From NCBI RefSeq assembly GCF_032062135.1, contig NC_092859.1, positions 155,829,399 to 155,893,398 of the forward strand: a stretch of DNA of 64,000 nt. Direction: 5' to 3'. Shown here piece by piece: positions 1 to 10,795 of the stretch. The stretch comes from Pyxicephalus adspersus. Its lineage: Eukaryota > Chordata > Amphibia > Anura > Pyxicephalidae. A program made the position numbers and the translations under genes. The notes below the pieces were generated by a model that had not been told where the DNA came from, searched no databases, and saw nothing but the letters and a program-made list of their open reading frames with translations. How positions within the stretch are numbered: the stretch's first letter is position 1; each line of letters starts with the position of its first letter.

Positions 1-192
1 TAAGAGATTCAAAAGTTAGGATGGAAAGCAAAACCTGAAAATTAGTTTTTAGAAATGTAGAAAAGAAAACATTGAAGAGGGCTAGGCACTGGTCATGGCA
101 TTATTGGTTTTGAGACCCTTCTTGTAAATATGTGCACAGGGTAGGGTTAAAAACTTGGTGCTCATCAGAGAATGTGAGAAGGGGAGTTCCCC

Positions 193-1048
193 AGAGCACA
201 TCACCTAGTCCCCTTTAATATTCTCTTCATTCACAATTAAGTACCGATGCCATCTTTTCCTGGTGGACGGTGTGGAGCAGATCAGTTTCTGATATCTGAT
301 GTTTTTTTCTTTCCTGCATCCATTGACACAAGGCGTGTTCCTTTAATCACTGATTTAAATTTAGGAAGAAGAAAAAAGTCCCCAGGTGCCAAATCTGGTG
401 AATATGGAGGATGTTCCAGCGTAGTAATGTGTTGGTCACAGAAAGTGCTGTGTGAGAAGGAGCATTGTCCTGATGAAGAATGAAACCATTTTCCACATTT
501 CTGCCGTCTTTTCCTGACTCTTTCTCTCAGCTTTGTCTTCCTTATAATAATGTTGGGTCACTGTTGTGTCTTCTGGATCCATTCTGCCAAAATGACGCCT
601 TCATGTCACAAAACACGATGAGCATGGCTGTGAATTTGGACTATTTTGGTTCTTGGTGATGAAGGTGTTTCCAGTGACTGTGGTTTGGTTTCAGGATCAT
701 ACTGGGAGATCCAGGTTTTGGAACCAATTGATGACTTTATGAAAAAGGTTTGGCTCCACCTCAAGTTGCCACCGAATGTCAGCCCAAGTTTCTTTGCGGC
801 TCTCTTTGTGCTTGGGTGGGAAATTTTACTAAAAATGTCAAACTGACGCGCTGCTAAACTTGTCATGATTTCGGCCCATGAAGGGAAACACAACAGCATT
901 AAACGCTGACTGACAATAAACTAAACACAGAGAGTGCCGGCATATATCTTGCATGTTTGGAGAAGTTAAACATTCATGGCGAGAGATCAGAATCTTCTCA
1001 CTGCTTTGTATAACACATATAAAGTCTCGGTATATCATAGACAGACCT
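193..1048 (-). mobile_element. mariner transposon, internally deleted
   Basis: Read on the minus strand, this is a Tc1/mariner-superfamily (mariner, DD34D) relic of about 0.86 kb; intact members are about 1.3 kb. Conserved transposase pieces appear in several frames: YDPETKPQS near 690-720, the second catalytic block HQDNAPSHTA near 450-475, and the third block LEHPPYSPDLAPGD near 375-415. The right edge carries the 5' terminal sequence aggtctgtctat (1037-1048 on the minus strand), shared with the copy at 4190. The N-terminal helix-turn-helix part is largely missing, so the element cannot be autonomous. It is inverted relative to the 4190 copy. Exact ends and target duplication were not resolved. 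Confidence 0.8.
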
Positions 1049-1404
1049 TATATATATGCATAGCTTTCTCTGTGCAAGAAGATGAGTTAGAACCTACAGC
1101 GGCTTCAACTCGTACTTCTGCCATTCGCTATTTCCTTGAACTTGTAGAAGTTTGAGCATGAACATTTAGAGCCAATTAAATTGGAAAAGACAATAAAAGC
1201 TTCACTGAGATACTAAAAATGTTTCACTCAAAAAGATAGATATTAACATATACAAGTAGTGGTGATATTGTTACTCCGGTATGGATACCCTATACAGAGG
1301 AAGGATCCAAAAGGCCCACCTACTACAGGCTGCCTGCAGAAAACTACAGGAGACCACCCTACATCAGGACAAAGAGAGCAATACAGTGATCAGACTTTAT
1401 TATA

Positions 1405-1716
1405 GGCAACATGGTGGCTCAGAGGTTAGCTCTCTGGCCTTTGCAGTGCTGGGTCCCAGGTTTGAATCTCATCCAGAATTCTATACACATGGAGTTTGCA
1501 TGTTCTCCTTTTGTTTGCATGGGTTTAATCTGTGTACTCTGGTTTCCTTTCATAAACATGCAGTTAGAATAATTGGCTTCTCCCCCATATTGTCCTTAGG
1601 CTGTGGTTAATGGCATATGACAATGGTAGGGACATTAGATTTGTGAGCCTCTTTAAAGACAGTTAGTGATATGATTATGGTCTTTGACAAACACTGCAAA
1701 ATAAATAAATACAAAA
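1405..1716 (+). mobile_element. tRNA-like SINE, near full length
   Basis: A dispersed short element with an RNA polymerase III-type promoter: an A-box-like tggctcagaggttagc at 1414-1429 and a B-box-like ggtttgaatctc at 1459-1470. The body (atgttctccttttgtttg, then acatgcagttagaataattg) and an A/T-rich end with aaataaataaat follow. Other copies lie at 9371 (-), 17996 (-), 26399 (+) and 55845 (-). The stretch just upstream (1270-1400) resembles 45780-45895, both ending in ctttattayagg, and may be another repeat. Confidence 0.7.
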
Positions 1717-1963
1717 ACAAATACATTGTAATAATATAGCAAAATACTTTAATTGCAATACTTGCTTATCCTGGAATTCACTTTTTGTTTATGTCAAGCC
1801 ATGGACAAGGGGAATACTTAATACTTATGTTTGGTTTCAACTGCTATTAGGAGTTTCCTGAAAAGAAATTACTACTCAATTCAAACTCAAAATAATTGAT
1901 GACCCTGAATGAAGCCTGGGCGAAAATGGTGTTATCGCTCCAGGGAGATGGATGAAGACATTG

Positions 1964-2185
1964 GGCCTGATTTATTAAAGCTCTCCAAGACTGGAAAAGA
2001 TAGACTATCATGGAAGAACCTGGGTGATCCAGCAAACCTTGAACAGATTTCCTAAAAATCAAGAGCCATTAATTGGCAAATATTTTTATTTCTGGACCAG
2101 ATCCAATACAGGTTTGCTGAATCACACAGGTTCCCCCATGATAGTCTTTATTCTCCAGTATTTAAGATCTTTAATAAATCAGGTC
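1964..2185. mobile_element. Palindromic MITE, family A, copy 1
   Basis: A short element that is almost entirely one long imperfect inverted repeat: the left half begins ggcctgatttattaaag and reads gatagactatcatgg, and the right half returns the complement, ending ctttaataaatcaggtc. It encodes no protein. It is flanked by CATTG on both sides (1959-1963 and 2186-2190), which looks like a target-site duplication. Five more copies lie in the window. Confidence 0.75.
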
Positions 2186-2384
2186 CATTGTCCGGAGACG
2201 TGATTTATCTGTGAGAGGTAATGTGTACCAGTCTATAAATTCACTCCAGTCCTGGCAATATTAGCACAAAAACAGAAATAACTTGAGCCATTCAAGTTTT
2301 TCTTGGTACAGAGATACCTAGCAATGCCTTTGAAGGGTGTCATGACCTTTTCACATCAGCTGCAATAATATTTGGCTAAAGCTG

Positions 2385-2535
2385 TTATGAAAAAAATTAC
2401 ACCTTTACAGGTGGAAAGCTGTTGGTCCTTCTGTGATCCTGATCCAATTGGTCCCACTCTGTCTTGCCTTCCTTCTTCTTCATGGTACGCAGTGGACACC
2501 AGGTGCCACCATCGTCCTCTGTCTTCTTCCTTCTT
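2385..2535. repeat. Dispersed repeat C, fragment
   Basis: This fragment shares an ordered set of short blocks (tttggtcccrctctgtc-like, gccatc, cttcttc) with 23955-24205, 38540-38780 and 54020-54260. No coding potential is seen. The class is unknown; a non-autonomous DNA element is possible. Confidence 0.4.
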
Positions 2536-2538
2536 CTC

Positions 2539-2625
2539 GTGACGTCTCCTGATTATTATTATTATTATTATTAATAAACAGGATTTATATAGCGCCAACA
2601 TATTACGCAGCGCTGTGCATTAAAT
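2539..2625 (-). repeat. LINE/SINE 3' tail with (ATT)n
   Basis: An (ATT)n run is followed by tatatagcgccaacatatta and cgcagcgctgtgc. This is the 3' end, read on the minus strand, of a retroposed family whose tail also appears at 9371, 39128, 55228 and 59165. Just beyond lies a small inverted repeat, tgcggtg/caccgca (about 2629-2648). Confidence 0.6.
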
Positions 2626-2639
2626 ATCATGCGGTGATC

Positions 2640-3558
2640 ATACACCGCACAGCCCCTATTTTATTAAAAAATGGTAAGTCTGCTTTAATAGGCTTTTGAG
2701 GACCTTGATCACCCTAAAACCATTGGAGTCCCTAGTATGACCCAGATTCTTCTCTAGCACTACAACCTGAAGTTCTGACGGTGTTTTTTTTTTAGATGAT
2801 TTTTTTTTTTTTGGTATCTTCTGTGTAGTGTGTGAAAACCACCCATAAACAATTCTTTGGGGTTTCCCTATTATGCAAAGTTACTGCAGAAGAAGCGCAC
2901 CATAACTCATTCAGATTACTTGGAAAAAGCTGATTTAAACATACATTAACAGCTGCCTTTCTCACAACAGACTGTAAACAGTCCTGCTTAATCACAGTTA
3001 CAATACAGCTCACCCTCCACGGCCTCCTATATTTCTCCAAGCTTATATTTTTACAGTAATTAGGACAGGCTCCTGGCACACGAGGTATCAGAGAAGGTTT
3101 CATGGGATCTGTATATTTTTTTTAGATAGTAAAATTTTATACAAATGCTTTTCGTCATTTTTTTTTCTAAACATAAACACAAATATTTTGTAGGAAGAAA
3201 AAGAAAATAGGCATCATTAGGTGCAATGTACGGTAACCCAATAAGTACAAAATACAGTGATCATGTCAATGTACTGTGTTCCTGTTCAGATCTGGGCCAA
3301 TTAGAAAATAGACCCAAACATCTGAAATGTGGTGCTATAAAATACCCAATAACTGCAATGTATTACCCAGTGACGACTAACCTTCCTAAAGATTCACAGT
3401 CAGCACCTGTTGCCCATTGTGCTTTTAGGTTTGATATGCACAATTGCTAAACGTGATTTAAAAAGCCCATGACTAGGGTAGAACAGACGGGGTTACTCCC
3501 TCATTACATCACAATGCCTTTTTTCTTTTACCAAATAATCAGTTTTTACACATTTTGG
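2640..3558. other. No recognised feature
   Basis: AT-rich sequence with poly-T runs near 2785-2812 and 3117-3170. I see no gene, repeat family or structured element that I can support. Confidence 0.5.
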
Positions 3559-3708
3559 AATAGATCTGATCCAGGACCGAAAAGATTTGCCAATTAAAAG
3601 TAAAGTATCGTTTTCAATCCATTTCAGGTTTGCCGGATTACCCAACTTCTCCCATGATGATCTATGTTCTTCAGTCTTGGCGAGCCTTATTGGTGAATCC
3701 ACAGAGTT
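3559..3708. mobile_element. MITE family A, partial copy
   Basis: The right half of the palindromic family: gatctgatccaggacc, then caatccatttcaggtttgcc and cccatgatgatctatg, matching the second arm of the copies at 1964 and 35792. The left arm is missing. Confidence 0.6.
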
Positions 3709-4189
3709 TGACACCTTCCTCATCCTTATCTCATTTTCAAATTTATATCAACTTGATGGTCTTGTTCATTGATTAATCCTGTAACCTTTTGGCAGCCTAC
3801 ATGCTATTCAATGATGAGCAGTGTCATGCCTAGGCATTACAAAGCGTATGTGTTTCCTAGGATTCATGGGAAATGTAGTAACAGCTGGACAAGATGTATG
3901 GCATATGACGATCTTTATCCATTAGCTCAAAGGCATTGAATTGAGTCTGCCAAAAACACATCAATGAACATATTTTATTACAAACCTGACAAAGAAATAA
4001 TCATAGTAATGATTTTATTAAAATAATAACGCATTGATTTTTAATAATGATATTCAAACATTTCCAATCCTATACTACTACGAGTTCAACTTTGACTTGC
4101 CACGTGGTTCTTGTAATCCTCTTTATAAAAGTTTTTGGACTGGGACAGGGTAGGGCACCACTATGAGCCAATCAGGTTGAGAATACGAG
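3709..4189. other. No recognised feature
   Basis: AT-rich unique-looking sequence between a MITE fragment and a mariner copy. Nothing supportable is seen. Confidence 0.5.
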
Positions 4190-4915
4190 GTCTGTCTATA
4201 AAATATCAAGACTTCTAATGCCGGTATCCTCTGCAGTTTGGTTTGTTGTCAATCACCATTTAATGCAGTTGTGTTTTTCCTCATGTGCTGATATCATGAG
4301 AAGTTTTAAAGTAGAGCAACACATCAATTTGAAAATTTTAGTGCCGCATGGAAATTTTCGCTGACATTCTGCAGCAACATGAGCTGGACCCAGACCCTAA
4401 AAAGTCATCATTGTGAGGAAACCCGGATCTTCCAGTATGAGTATGAAACAAAACCACAGTCACTGGAAACACCTCCATCACCAAGAATCAAAAAAGTTCA
4501 AATTCATCGAGTTATGTGACATGAAGGGAGTTGTTTTGGCAGAGTGGCTTCCAGAAGGCACAACAGCGACCCAACATTATTATAAGAAAGACAAAGCTGA
4601 GAGAAAGAGTCTGGAAAAGATGGCAGAAATGTGGGAAATGGTTTCATTCTTCATCAGGACAATGCTCCTTCTCATACAGCAATATAAGTGACTGACAAAC
4701 ACATTACTACGCTGGAACATCCTCCATATTCACCAGGGACCTTGGGACACCAATTTTTAGTAAGTTGAAATTGGTGATTAAAGGAACAATCTGTCAATGG
4801 ATGAAGTAAATAAAAAAACATCAAATAACAGAAACTGATCTGCTCCTCACCTTCCACCAGTGGAGAACAAGACGGCATTGGTGCTTAATTGTGAATGAAG
4901 AGAATATTGAAAAGG
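4190..4915 (+). mobile_element. mariner transposon, internally deleted
   Basis: A second copy of the mariner family at 193-1048, here in plus orientation, starting at gaggtctgtctataaaatat. It carries remnants of transposase: an N-terminal stretch near 4296-4395, YETKPQS near 4445, and the second catalytic block HQDNAPSHTA at about 4650-4680. The third block is damaged: after LEHPPYSP a small deletion removes the residues expected before the last catalytic aspartate. The end (about 4880-4915) matches, inverted, the left edge of the other copy. It is non-autonomous. Confidence 0.8.
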
Positions 4916-5279
4916 AGAAGCATTAGAATTAACATATAAATAAATAAAAGTGAGATATTATATCTGCTGACATGGAGAAAAGAACATAGGAATGATTTAT
5001 TAGAATTCATTACTGTCTAGTCACTTGCCAAGGGCAGCAGTGTGACCAAACTGGAAGACTGAACAGAGAACCGTCAGCTCACCAGCCCACCTGGAAATGG
5101 ATTGTGTAAATCCTAGAAGTTGATATACTTTATGCCAAGTTCTTTGCCAGACAAACCAACTTTCGTATACTGTATGTATTTTTTGGTGTATTTAGTTGAA
5201 ATTGTGCTTTACCTGTCACATAATCAGCCTTTGTAGAGCAGCTGAAAATATCAGGTACCCCATATAGTGTATTTATTAG
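4916..5279. other. No recognised feature
   Basis: Unique-looking AT-rich sequence between the mariner copy and the enhancer-like block. Nothing else is supportable. Confidence 0.5.
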
Positions 5280-6160
5280 AATTGCGATCGGCCTATAGGC
5301 ATTCCCCATTCGTTGCTGGCTCTACACACCTGCACAGGCCAGGGAAATTATTAGCAATAATGTCTATAATGGATTTGCACAGATAAATTCATTCTCCCTT
5401 CACCACCTGGGAACAGATAGGGTTCTGTCGCCGAGCACCTGTTATCCGTCAGATAAGAGACAAGATGGATCAGGCAGCGCTCCTTCCCTTGCTATCTATT
5501 CTCCCGTGCTCATCGCTTGTTGACAAAGTAAAGAGTGGGAGTTAGGAGGTTAACCGGAGGTAATTAAGCTAGATAGCAAGCGGGGCAGCGGCTGTGGATG
5601 GGCTTGTTTATTTTCCATAATCATATTGATTCAGAATCTCTGTGGAGTTTATTTCATTTGTAACTAGGACAAGAGATCAAAGCAAAACATTCCTGCGGCT
5701 TTTAAGACCTAGATACCTTTAGTCCAAGCCACAGAATGCCAGTCGAGAGCTTTAACTGTCTAGCTGCGGGGCTGTCGCCATGAATTGCAGTCTCTCCGTC
5801 GTAAAATAAGCCTAATTACAACAAGTGACAGTCAGGAGTTTTGCCCTTCCTATATTTAACGGAAAGCCAGCCTGGCGGGATCAGCCATTTTGCTGGTCCA
5901 CACACTTCATTAATTACTTTGCACAGACAAGCAAACAATTAATTCAATCAACAAGAACATGACTTATTTCAATTTTTTTTCATTGCTCTGAAATATCAGA
6001 TGTTTGGATCTGTGTGCATCAACAACAATGACAACAGAAGAAATTACATGCTTCCTAAATGGTAATTAAGCCTAATTGCATTTTGTTGCCACTAACAATG
6101 CTTAATTTGGCATTAGGAAATTAGGAGTACTTTGGGCTTTAGCTGCCCATAGACTTAATT
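5280..6160. promoter_or_regulatory. Candidate conserved non-coding enhancer block
   Basis: A repeat-free stretch with more balanced composition than its surroundings and a dense set of developmental factor-type motifs: TAATTA/CTAATTA homeodomain sites (for example around 5562, 5812, 5912, 6061), a TCF/LEF-like agatcaaag near 5675, and SOX-like acaat cores near 6024. No long reading frame crosses it. This texture is typical of vertebrate conserved non-coding elements near developmental genes. That reading is inference; conservation was not tested. Confidence 0.4.
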
Positions 6161-6580
6161 GACGTTTGCTCAGGGTAGCCTTTATGGATATGTATTATAG
6201 GACCGCAGTGATCGAACTGGTGTCCAGCTTCCCTACCAAGTTTATTTTTTATGTATTATTATATCAAGATTAATTTATCAAGTTACACATGTACTTGGCT
6301 GCTGTTTCTTTAATTGGTTTTATCTATTCTTGCTATCTAAACAGAAAAAATGGTTTGGGCTAAATTTCAGGAGGTTGATAGCAACAGCCATTTTTGGGCA
6401 CTTTGCCATCCCATTAGCCCCAGCCACTGCCCTAGTTACAAGAACCTTTGTTGGCTCACAGGCTCAATGGCTCATTGCCACCCTCAGAGACTTGGGATGT
6501 AGCGTCTCATCCATAAGCATAAAACCCTCTCAACCTGGATAAAACAGAACTTTTGTAACCCCCCCCCCCAACATTCCAAT
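6161..6580. other. No clear feature; poly-C run
   Basis: AT-rich sequence, then a stretch (6370-6545) with moderate coding-like composition but no recognised protein, ending in a run of C at about 6560-6568. It may be the upstream part of the LINE remnant that follows. Confidence 0.3.
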
Positions 6581-6589
6581 TTTTAATAA

Positions 6590-6775
6590 CACTGTGGCTG
6601 CCCCCACTCTCTGGAATGGTCTTCTTCATCCTATTAGGCTTGTCCCTACTTTTGTCACATTTAAAAAAAGCCCACAAAACCCATATTTTCAAAGACTTGT
6701 CCCTACTTTTGTCACATTTAAAGATATAAATAAAAATAAGAATAAGAGCTGTTTTGGGCTGGAAGTCCTAACTGT
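6590..6775 (+). mobile_element. LINE pol C-terminus remnant
   Basis: One frame reads APTLWNGLLHPIRLVP and then FKKSPQNPYF, the pattern found at the C-terminal end of L2/CR1-type reverse transcriptase proteins (W-N-x-L-P, then FK..L..HLF). A 27-bp piece, cttgtccctacttttgtcac plus atttaaa, occurs twice, at about 6640-6666 and 6696-6722. The block at 58900-59000 looks related. Confidence 0.4.
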
Positions 6776-6954
6776 CTAAGCCTACCTCTGACAAGTGTGG
6801 AAGAGTGACAAAGTCATTAGTTGGTGATTGGAGGAACGAAAAAGTGGCTAGGTGTGTATCGTTCTATCCTGATGTTGTGGGACATGGCTTTGTTTATTAG
6901 TCATGTTATCGGCATGTCAAATATGTCTTGCCAGTCACAAGACTTTGTTTATTA

Positions 6955-7140
6955 ATAAGGAGTTGGATATTGGTTAGGGTCAGGGTTACCATAAGGTTTA
7001 GCATTAGATCTGGTACCATTAGGTATAGGTTTACAGATATGATTAGGCTCAGCGTTAGATTTAGCAATAGGGTGATGTCTTAGATTATCTTTAAGGTTAT
7101 CATTAGTGTTAGCATTTATGTAGGAGCTTAGTTAACATTA
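6955..7140. repeat. Degenerate GGTTAG-like repeat
   Basis: About 180 bp built from variants of ggttaggg/ggtttag/gcattag (ggttagggtcagggttacc, then taaggtttagcattag, and so on). It looks like a decayed simple array related to the telomere hexamer. No exact (TTAGGG)n tract is present. Confidence 0.45.
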
Positions 7141-9070
7141 AGGGCCATTTAAAGCCCTTTCCTAGTCATAGTGAGCATCAGGAGCAGACATAGAGAGGTG
7201 CAAAGTGTGCCACTGAACGAGGACCCCGGAGCCTCCTCAACCAACTGGAGCCCCAAGTCAGTTCCGCACAGGGGCCCACTGTTGGCTATGGTAAGCACCA
7301 TTTTACTCACCCCTATTCTATGCCATAGAAATTGAGAATCTGAACTGTAGGCTTCCTGAACAACATTTTCTGCACAGGAAACACATTTCTTATGCATCTT
7401 ATCATTAGCCAATAATCTCCAGCTATCCAGTGACTACAGAATCAGCAGCTGCTTCTCATTTTGTTCAACACTTAACATTTTTCTTTTTATTCTATTTAAA
7501 ATTATTGTAATTATCATTATTATCTTGTATTCGCTGAGCTACAAAAGTTAGCTGAAGCCAGTCAAGCAACCATAAAGTATTTGAAATATATTACAATAAA
7601 TTACTCATCTTTTCTTTTTTTTTTCTTCATGAATATCCAGTGGCAGTGAAATCAGATCTTTGTTGAGTTATGCTGTCATAATGAATATGAATACAGTCTA
7701 ACCAACGAGGCCTCTGTCTCTATCCAATCTCCAGAGGGAACTGATATCTAGAGATTAAAACGTTTCAGGACTGGAAAATGGAGATGGGATGGCAATTATG
7801 TATTTATGTATAGCTACATTTATCTAATATCTGGGCTATGAATGTAATTGGCCGTACTGTGTGCATGTATGTGTCGTGATCTATATTCTTAGTGGAATTA
7901 CAAATGTCATCAAGCAAATGGTTATATGCTTGCAAATAACAGGCACCAAAAGGAAGACTTTTGACAGCTAAAATTACTGCATTGGGCTAAAAAAAAAAAA
8001 AAATTGAATGTTCCTAACTCAGGAAATGGAATTTAGCTTTTTAATTTATCACTATTGCTGCAGTAAACAATATGAAGATATTTGTCAATGTGTTTATTGG
8101 ACATTTCTACAAGGTTGGTGAAATTGTCTAAATGGTCCAGCTGAACCTTCTTGTGGACACTGAGGTTGGGTAAGGAATTATTATGTTTATGTATAGAAAT
8201 ATTTAGAAAATATAATAAACAAATACATACAATTAAAAATCAAACGTTATTAATAGAAATAATATCATTGTCTCAAAAAGTGTCATGTATTAAAGAAATG
8301 AATATCAAAGTGGTTGAATAAGAAGAATGAAGAATGGTTTGTAACGAAATGTGAACCCCAAGAATTTTTTTTCGATAATGTACAAGTAGGGACCATATAT
8401 TTGCTAATTATGGAAGACCACACTGCCAAAGTGACCCTCCACCAGTGAGCTGGGATGCTTGCTCTTCTCTACGTTCTGGCTACATCTTCACCTGGTTTGG
8501 AGTCTTCAACCTCATATGTGCTGGTTATGGTTGATAAAATATATATGGAGATAGAAAGATAAATTATCTCCAGGCTTGCAAGTAGAATCTTTTCTTTATG
8601 GAAAATGCCACACATAGATATCACAGCATAGTGGAGTATTCCGAGAAAAGGACAAAAATCAGAATTCCTGAACACCCAACAATCCCTTAAGTACAAATAT
8701 GATACCACACTACTAAAAACTCGTATCTAAAATGAAGAAAAAACTTTATTATAAAATGCAAAATGCACAGATAAAATAATCAGTAAAATGTCAAGTAAAT
8801 GTAAGACGTTTGCTATTAGAGGAAAGACCAACATGAAAAGACAGCTCACCAATGAACGAAGGTGGTGCATGGTTACATCTTATAGTGCAATCACTGTGAT
8901 ACACCATTTATTCAACCAGACCCACACAACCTAATCAAATTTAATCTAATAAAGACATGACCCCAGCTGATACATTTCCAGCAATTCCTTAATCATAGAC
9001 ACCCATAGGGTAAAAACATGCCAGGACATAGTACAACATATTCGATTTTTCATATCTACTAATATAAAAT
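7141..9070. other. No recognised feature
   Basis: About 1.9 kb of AT-rich sequence with a poly-A run near 7989-8003. I find no gene and no family I can name. Longest frames are under 90 codons and look random. Confidence 0.5.
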
Positions 9071-9076
9071 ACTTGT

Positions 9077-9104
9077 CAATTGACACCAAAACTGGTGTCA
9101 ATTG
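9077..9104. repeat. Perfect 11-bp inverted repeat
   Basis: Arms caattgacacc (9077-9087) and ggtgtcaattg (9094-9104) around a 6-nt loop, aaaact. They pair perfectly. Confidence 0.85.
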
Positions 9105-9370
9105 CTGTTTTTGACAGTCACATTAACTGGTGTTGTATTTTTTTCATGGGGACATTCTGCCTGTGCCTTTATATTGTAACCTGGGTCACACTGGAAGAAG
9201 ACCGTATGTCATGTTTTCATCTTGCTTTGAAGTGTTTTACCCAATTTGTGTGTGTTATAGTAGTGTGTTATGTTTGATCAGCTTTGTAATATTTATCACA
9301 TGGACATGTCCAACTGGTGACGTTATCATCGGTTTAAAAAGCTTTACTGTTGTTTGATGCCATTACATTT

Positions 9371-9560
9371 TATTATTATTATTATTATTATACAGTATTT
9401 ATATAGCGCCATCATATTACGCAGCGCTGTACAAAGTTCATAGTCGTGTCACTAACTGTCCCTCAAAGGAGCTCACAATCTAATGTCCCTACTATAGTCA
9501 TACGTGGTTATTGTAGTCAATTTAGGGGGAAGCCAATTAACCTGACTGCATGTTTTTCGG
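9371..9560 (-). mobile_element. tRNA-like SINE, 3' part
   Basis: Minus-strand 3' part of the SINE family: (ATT)n at 9370-9391, tatatagcgccatcatatta at 9400-9419, cgctgtacaaagttcatag, and the body to gcatgtttttcgg. The A and B boxes are absent. The left junction of the downstream tandem duplication falls in this copy at 9424. Confidence 0.7.
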
Positions 9561-10795
9561 ACAACAGCCTTTGTTGTATAGTAAAGTAAGTGTAAGGGTC
9601 AACAATTACCCCCAGACAGAAGCAAACCCCCCAATACCTAAAAGAATGAATGGAGTGGTCTTCTTTTATAATGATACACTTAAATTACCAGGCCAAGGTC
9701 AATCTATGAACCTGGGTGCTTAGCACTTCATTGTCTACAAAACTTCTGGATGTAGCCCCTGCAGGCCAAGACTCGATGATAGAGGATGCATAGTGGGCTG
9801 CAGTCCTCTGGCTTCATGGGGCAGATGCAAAATAGGTTGCGAAATCCCAGGGGTTCTCTTTTTTGGTGGCTAAAATACACTTCCCTTACCCCATAGATCA
9901 TAAGTCATGGCTCCTTGGTGGCTGGGCACTGTTTCTGGCAACAAGGGGATATATAGAAGTTGAGATATGCTGTAACCTTGTGGTCAACACTGGTGGCTCC
10001 TGCTCCTTAGCACCATTCTTTATTCAGATTACCTTCCACAATCTTGCTGACTTCCTGATACCAACCACACCGCTCTATCTCGAAAAGTTGCTTACCTCTA
10101 CTTAGTGTGTTTTCATTTTCCTCTCTCCCCTGTAATTTTGCAATGACAAAAGAAAAAAAGACATCTTTAAGAATGGAATTCAGGTATAGTAATGTTACTC
10201 ATGTTACTCCAATGTTATCTGACACATCTATTTTATACTTTTTGGTTTAATAGTGTTGTTTCAATGTCATACTCCCAGCATTTAGTTCCCATATACTAAG
10301 TAGGTAAGGATACCCCTAATTTAGGAACCCCTGCACTAAATTACAAATGTATACCCATTTTCTCTTGTTTTCCTGTTATTAATACTTTTCTTGGCACTTT
10401 GTTCATCTGTGTAACACAATAGATAAACAATAAGATATTTGAGTTTAGTGTGACTTTAAGAATGTTGACTAATACTTGTTAATAAAAGTGAACTGAATTG
10501 ATTGCCTTAGCCTCAGCATTGTATTAGTTCTTGAAGATGCCTCCTGAAAAGAGATATATAGATTTGGATTTACATGAAGTCAATAAGAAACAGCTTCATA
10601 TAATGCAGGATCACAAACAGTGTCTGGCTCTTCTGCTCTTGTAAATCCATAATATGCTGTCATCGTGAACTAATATGAGACTAACGAGATGAAAATATGG
10701 AGATCAAGTCACACTGAGTCACACAGATCTCCATTCCATCAATGGTAATGTTAGAAATATCTCAGTGTGATCATAGATGGTCTTAACTGAGACTC
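9424..10795. repeat. Tandem duplication, unit 1 (1372 bp)
   Basis: First unit of a direct tandem duplication that starts at gcgct inside the SINE tail and ends with gagactc. It is followed immediately by the second unit. I found only two differences from unit 2: a 6-bp length difference near 10457 and one T/A change near 10482. No gene is recognised; an 80-codon frame (9863-10105) is identical in both units but resembles nothing I know. Confidence 0.9.

Noticed and set aside
1405..1480. Possible tRNA gene (A-box and B-box present)
   Set aside because: No cloverleaf can be completed and the same segment recurs as the head of a dispersed SINE.
9863..10105. 80-codon frame present twice (again at 11235-11477), as if a duplicated gene
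   Set aside because: Identity is explained by the 1.37-kb tandem duplication; the product resembles no protein and no promoter or splice context is seen.
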